From: Opitutaceae bacterium
Lineage (GTDB): Bacteria; Verrucomicrobiota; Verrucomicrobiia; Opitutales; Opitutaceae
DNA: 5,778 bases
Reading direction: 5' to 3'
NCBI GenBank assembly: GCA_023265535.1
Contig: JAHFTI010000307.1
Coordinates: forward strand, 1-5,778
Shown here: piece after piece, positions 5,388 through 5,778 of the stretch
Position numbering within the stretch: position 1 is the stretch's first letter
Layout of the letters: each line of letters begins with the position of its first letter
Position numbers and translations under genes: made by a program
Notes under the pieces: generated by a model
Databases searched by the model: none
The model's input: the letters and a program-made list of their open reading frames with translations, nothing else
Told to the model about the DNA's origin: nothing

Positions 5388-5778
5388 ATGTTCGAATCCC
5401 TCTCAGAGAAACTCTCCAATGCCCTGCGCAACCTGCGCGGGGTCGGCAAACTGACCTAGGAAAACATGGCCGATGCCCTCAAGGAGGTGCGCTCGGCCCT
5501 GCTCTCCGCAGACGTCCATTTCAAGGTCGCCCGCGAGTTCGTCGAACGCGTCCAGACCCAGTGCGTCGGCCAGGCCGTGCTCAGCGGCGTCACCCCCGGC
5601 CAGCAGATCATCAAGATCATCCATGACGAGCTGGTGACCCTGCTCGGCGAGGGCGCCAACGGCCTCTCCCCCGCCCGCCCGCTCAAGATCATGATGGTCG
5701 GCCTCCACGGCTCCGGCAAGACCACCAGCACCGCCAAGCTCGCCCGCCTGCTCAAGAAGAAGGGCTACCGCCCCCTGC
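5388..5778 (+). CDS. ffh: Signal recognition particle GTPase Ffh, 5' part with an in-frame TAG at codon 24; cut by right window edge
   Basis: Ffh binds 4.5S/SRP RNA and signal sequences and, with FtsY, targets nascent membrane proteins cotranslationally. From the ATG at 5388 the reading is MFESLSEKLSNALRNLRGVG then KLT, aligning directly with the E. coli start MFDNLTDRLSRTLRNISGRG then RLT. Codon 24 is TAG (5457-5459). The frame then continues ENMADALKEVRSALLSADV, matching E. coli EDNVKDTLREVRMALLEADV, so the stop falls on a usually acidic position and no frameshift is needed. The N domain is followed by TPGQQIIKIIHDEL and the G1 P-loop GLHGSGKTT (residues 107-115 from the ATG, counting the TAG as codon 24). 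The P-loop has His where Ffh usually has Gln. Only 130 codons are in the window. Codons after the TAG remain almost all C/G-ending with no sign of decay. The gene may be intact with a base-call error, translated from the internal ATG at 5466, suppressed, or freshly broken. Confidence 0.9.
5457..5459 (+). other. ffh: In-frame amber codon interrupting ffh
   Basis: TAG lies between ACC (Thr23) and GAA (Glu25). E. coli Ffh has Glu at the aligned position (RLTEDN), and a single G-to-T change from GAG would produce this codon. The carbonic anhydrase gene also ends in TAG, and there it appears to be a true stop: readthrough would add 33 unrelated, cysteine-containing residues running through the palindrome to a TGA at 2704. 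So a changed genetic code is not supported here. Confidence 0.9.
5458..5468 (+). promoter_or_regulatory. Possible internal ribosome-binding site and restart ATG for truncated Ffh
   Basis: AGGA (5458-5461) overlaps the amber codon and stands four bases before an in-frame ATG (5466-5468, Met27). This is a purine-rich site in a window where annotated starts lack one. Spacing is on the short side. Terminating ribosomes could reinitiate here, giving Ffh without the first N-domain helix. It may be accidental. Confidence 0.25.

Noticed and set aside
5457..5459. TAG reassigned to an amino acid in this organism
   Set aside because: The carbonic anhydrase gene ends naturally in TAG, and readthrough there would add an unrelated tail. 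One disputed codon is not enough to argue for a changed code.

Overview
The window is a GC-rich bacterial chromosomal segment with compact genes and nearly all-C/G third codon positions. It carries two housekeeping genes, each cut by a window edge (tgt on the left, ffh on the right), with four accessory genes between them. Several things fit Verrucomicrobiota or a neighbouring group: none of the six genes has a clear Shine-Dalgarno sequence, there is a COG1453-type Fe-S aldo/keto reductase, and there is a KtrB with an extra membrane domain at its N-terminus. This placement is an inference from gene style and is not proven by the window.

Layout. The left part reads on the minus strand. It holds the 5' part of tgt (queuosine tRNA modification; N-terminus at 394, running off the left edge) and, upstream of it, an aldo/keto reductase with a C-terminal 4Fe-4S domain (454-1539). 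A 171-base divergent intergenic region (1540-1710) separates these from plus-strand genes. First of those is an exported beta-class carbonic anhydrase (1711-2604), followed by a 173-base spacer containing a perfect 22-base GC-rich palindrome that may act as a terminator. Next is a two-gene potassium-uptake operon: the membrane translocator ktrB (2778-4520) and, 15 bases later, its cytosolic RCK gating subunit ktrA (4536-5219). After a 168-base spacer, ffh (SRP GTPase) begins at 5388 and runs off the right edge.

How the genes relate. KtrB and KtrA form one K+ uptake system: KtrB is the pore, and the KtrA ring senses nucleotide and gates it. The carbonic anhydrase interconverts CO2 and bicarbonate, probably outside the cytoplasmic membrane. 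It and the oxidoreductase have no obvious functional link to the K+ system. No mobile element, tRNA, rRNA or CRISPR array is visible.

Most notable points. (1) ffh, normally essential, has an in-frame TAG at codon 24 (5457-5459), exactly where the family usually has an acidic residue. Clear Ffh homology continues on both sides, and a possible restart ATG lies 7 bases after the stop. (2) KtrB carries about 145 extra N-terminal residues that look like a four-helix, voltage-sensor-like module fused to the K+ translocator. Beyond these two points I see no clear sign of a wholly new multi-gene system.
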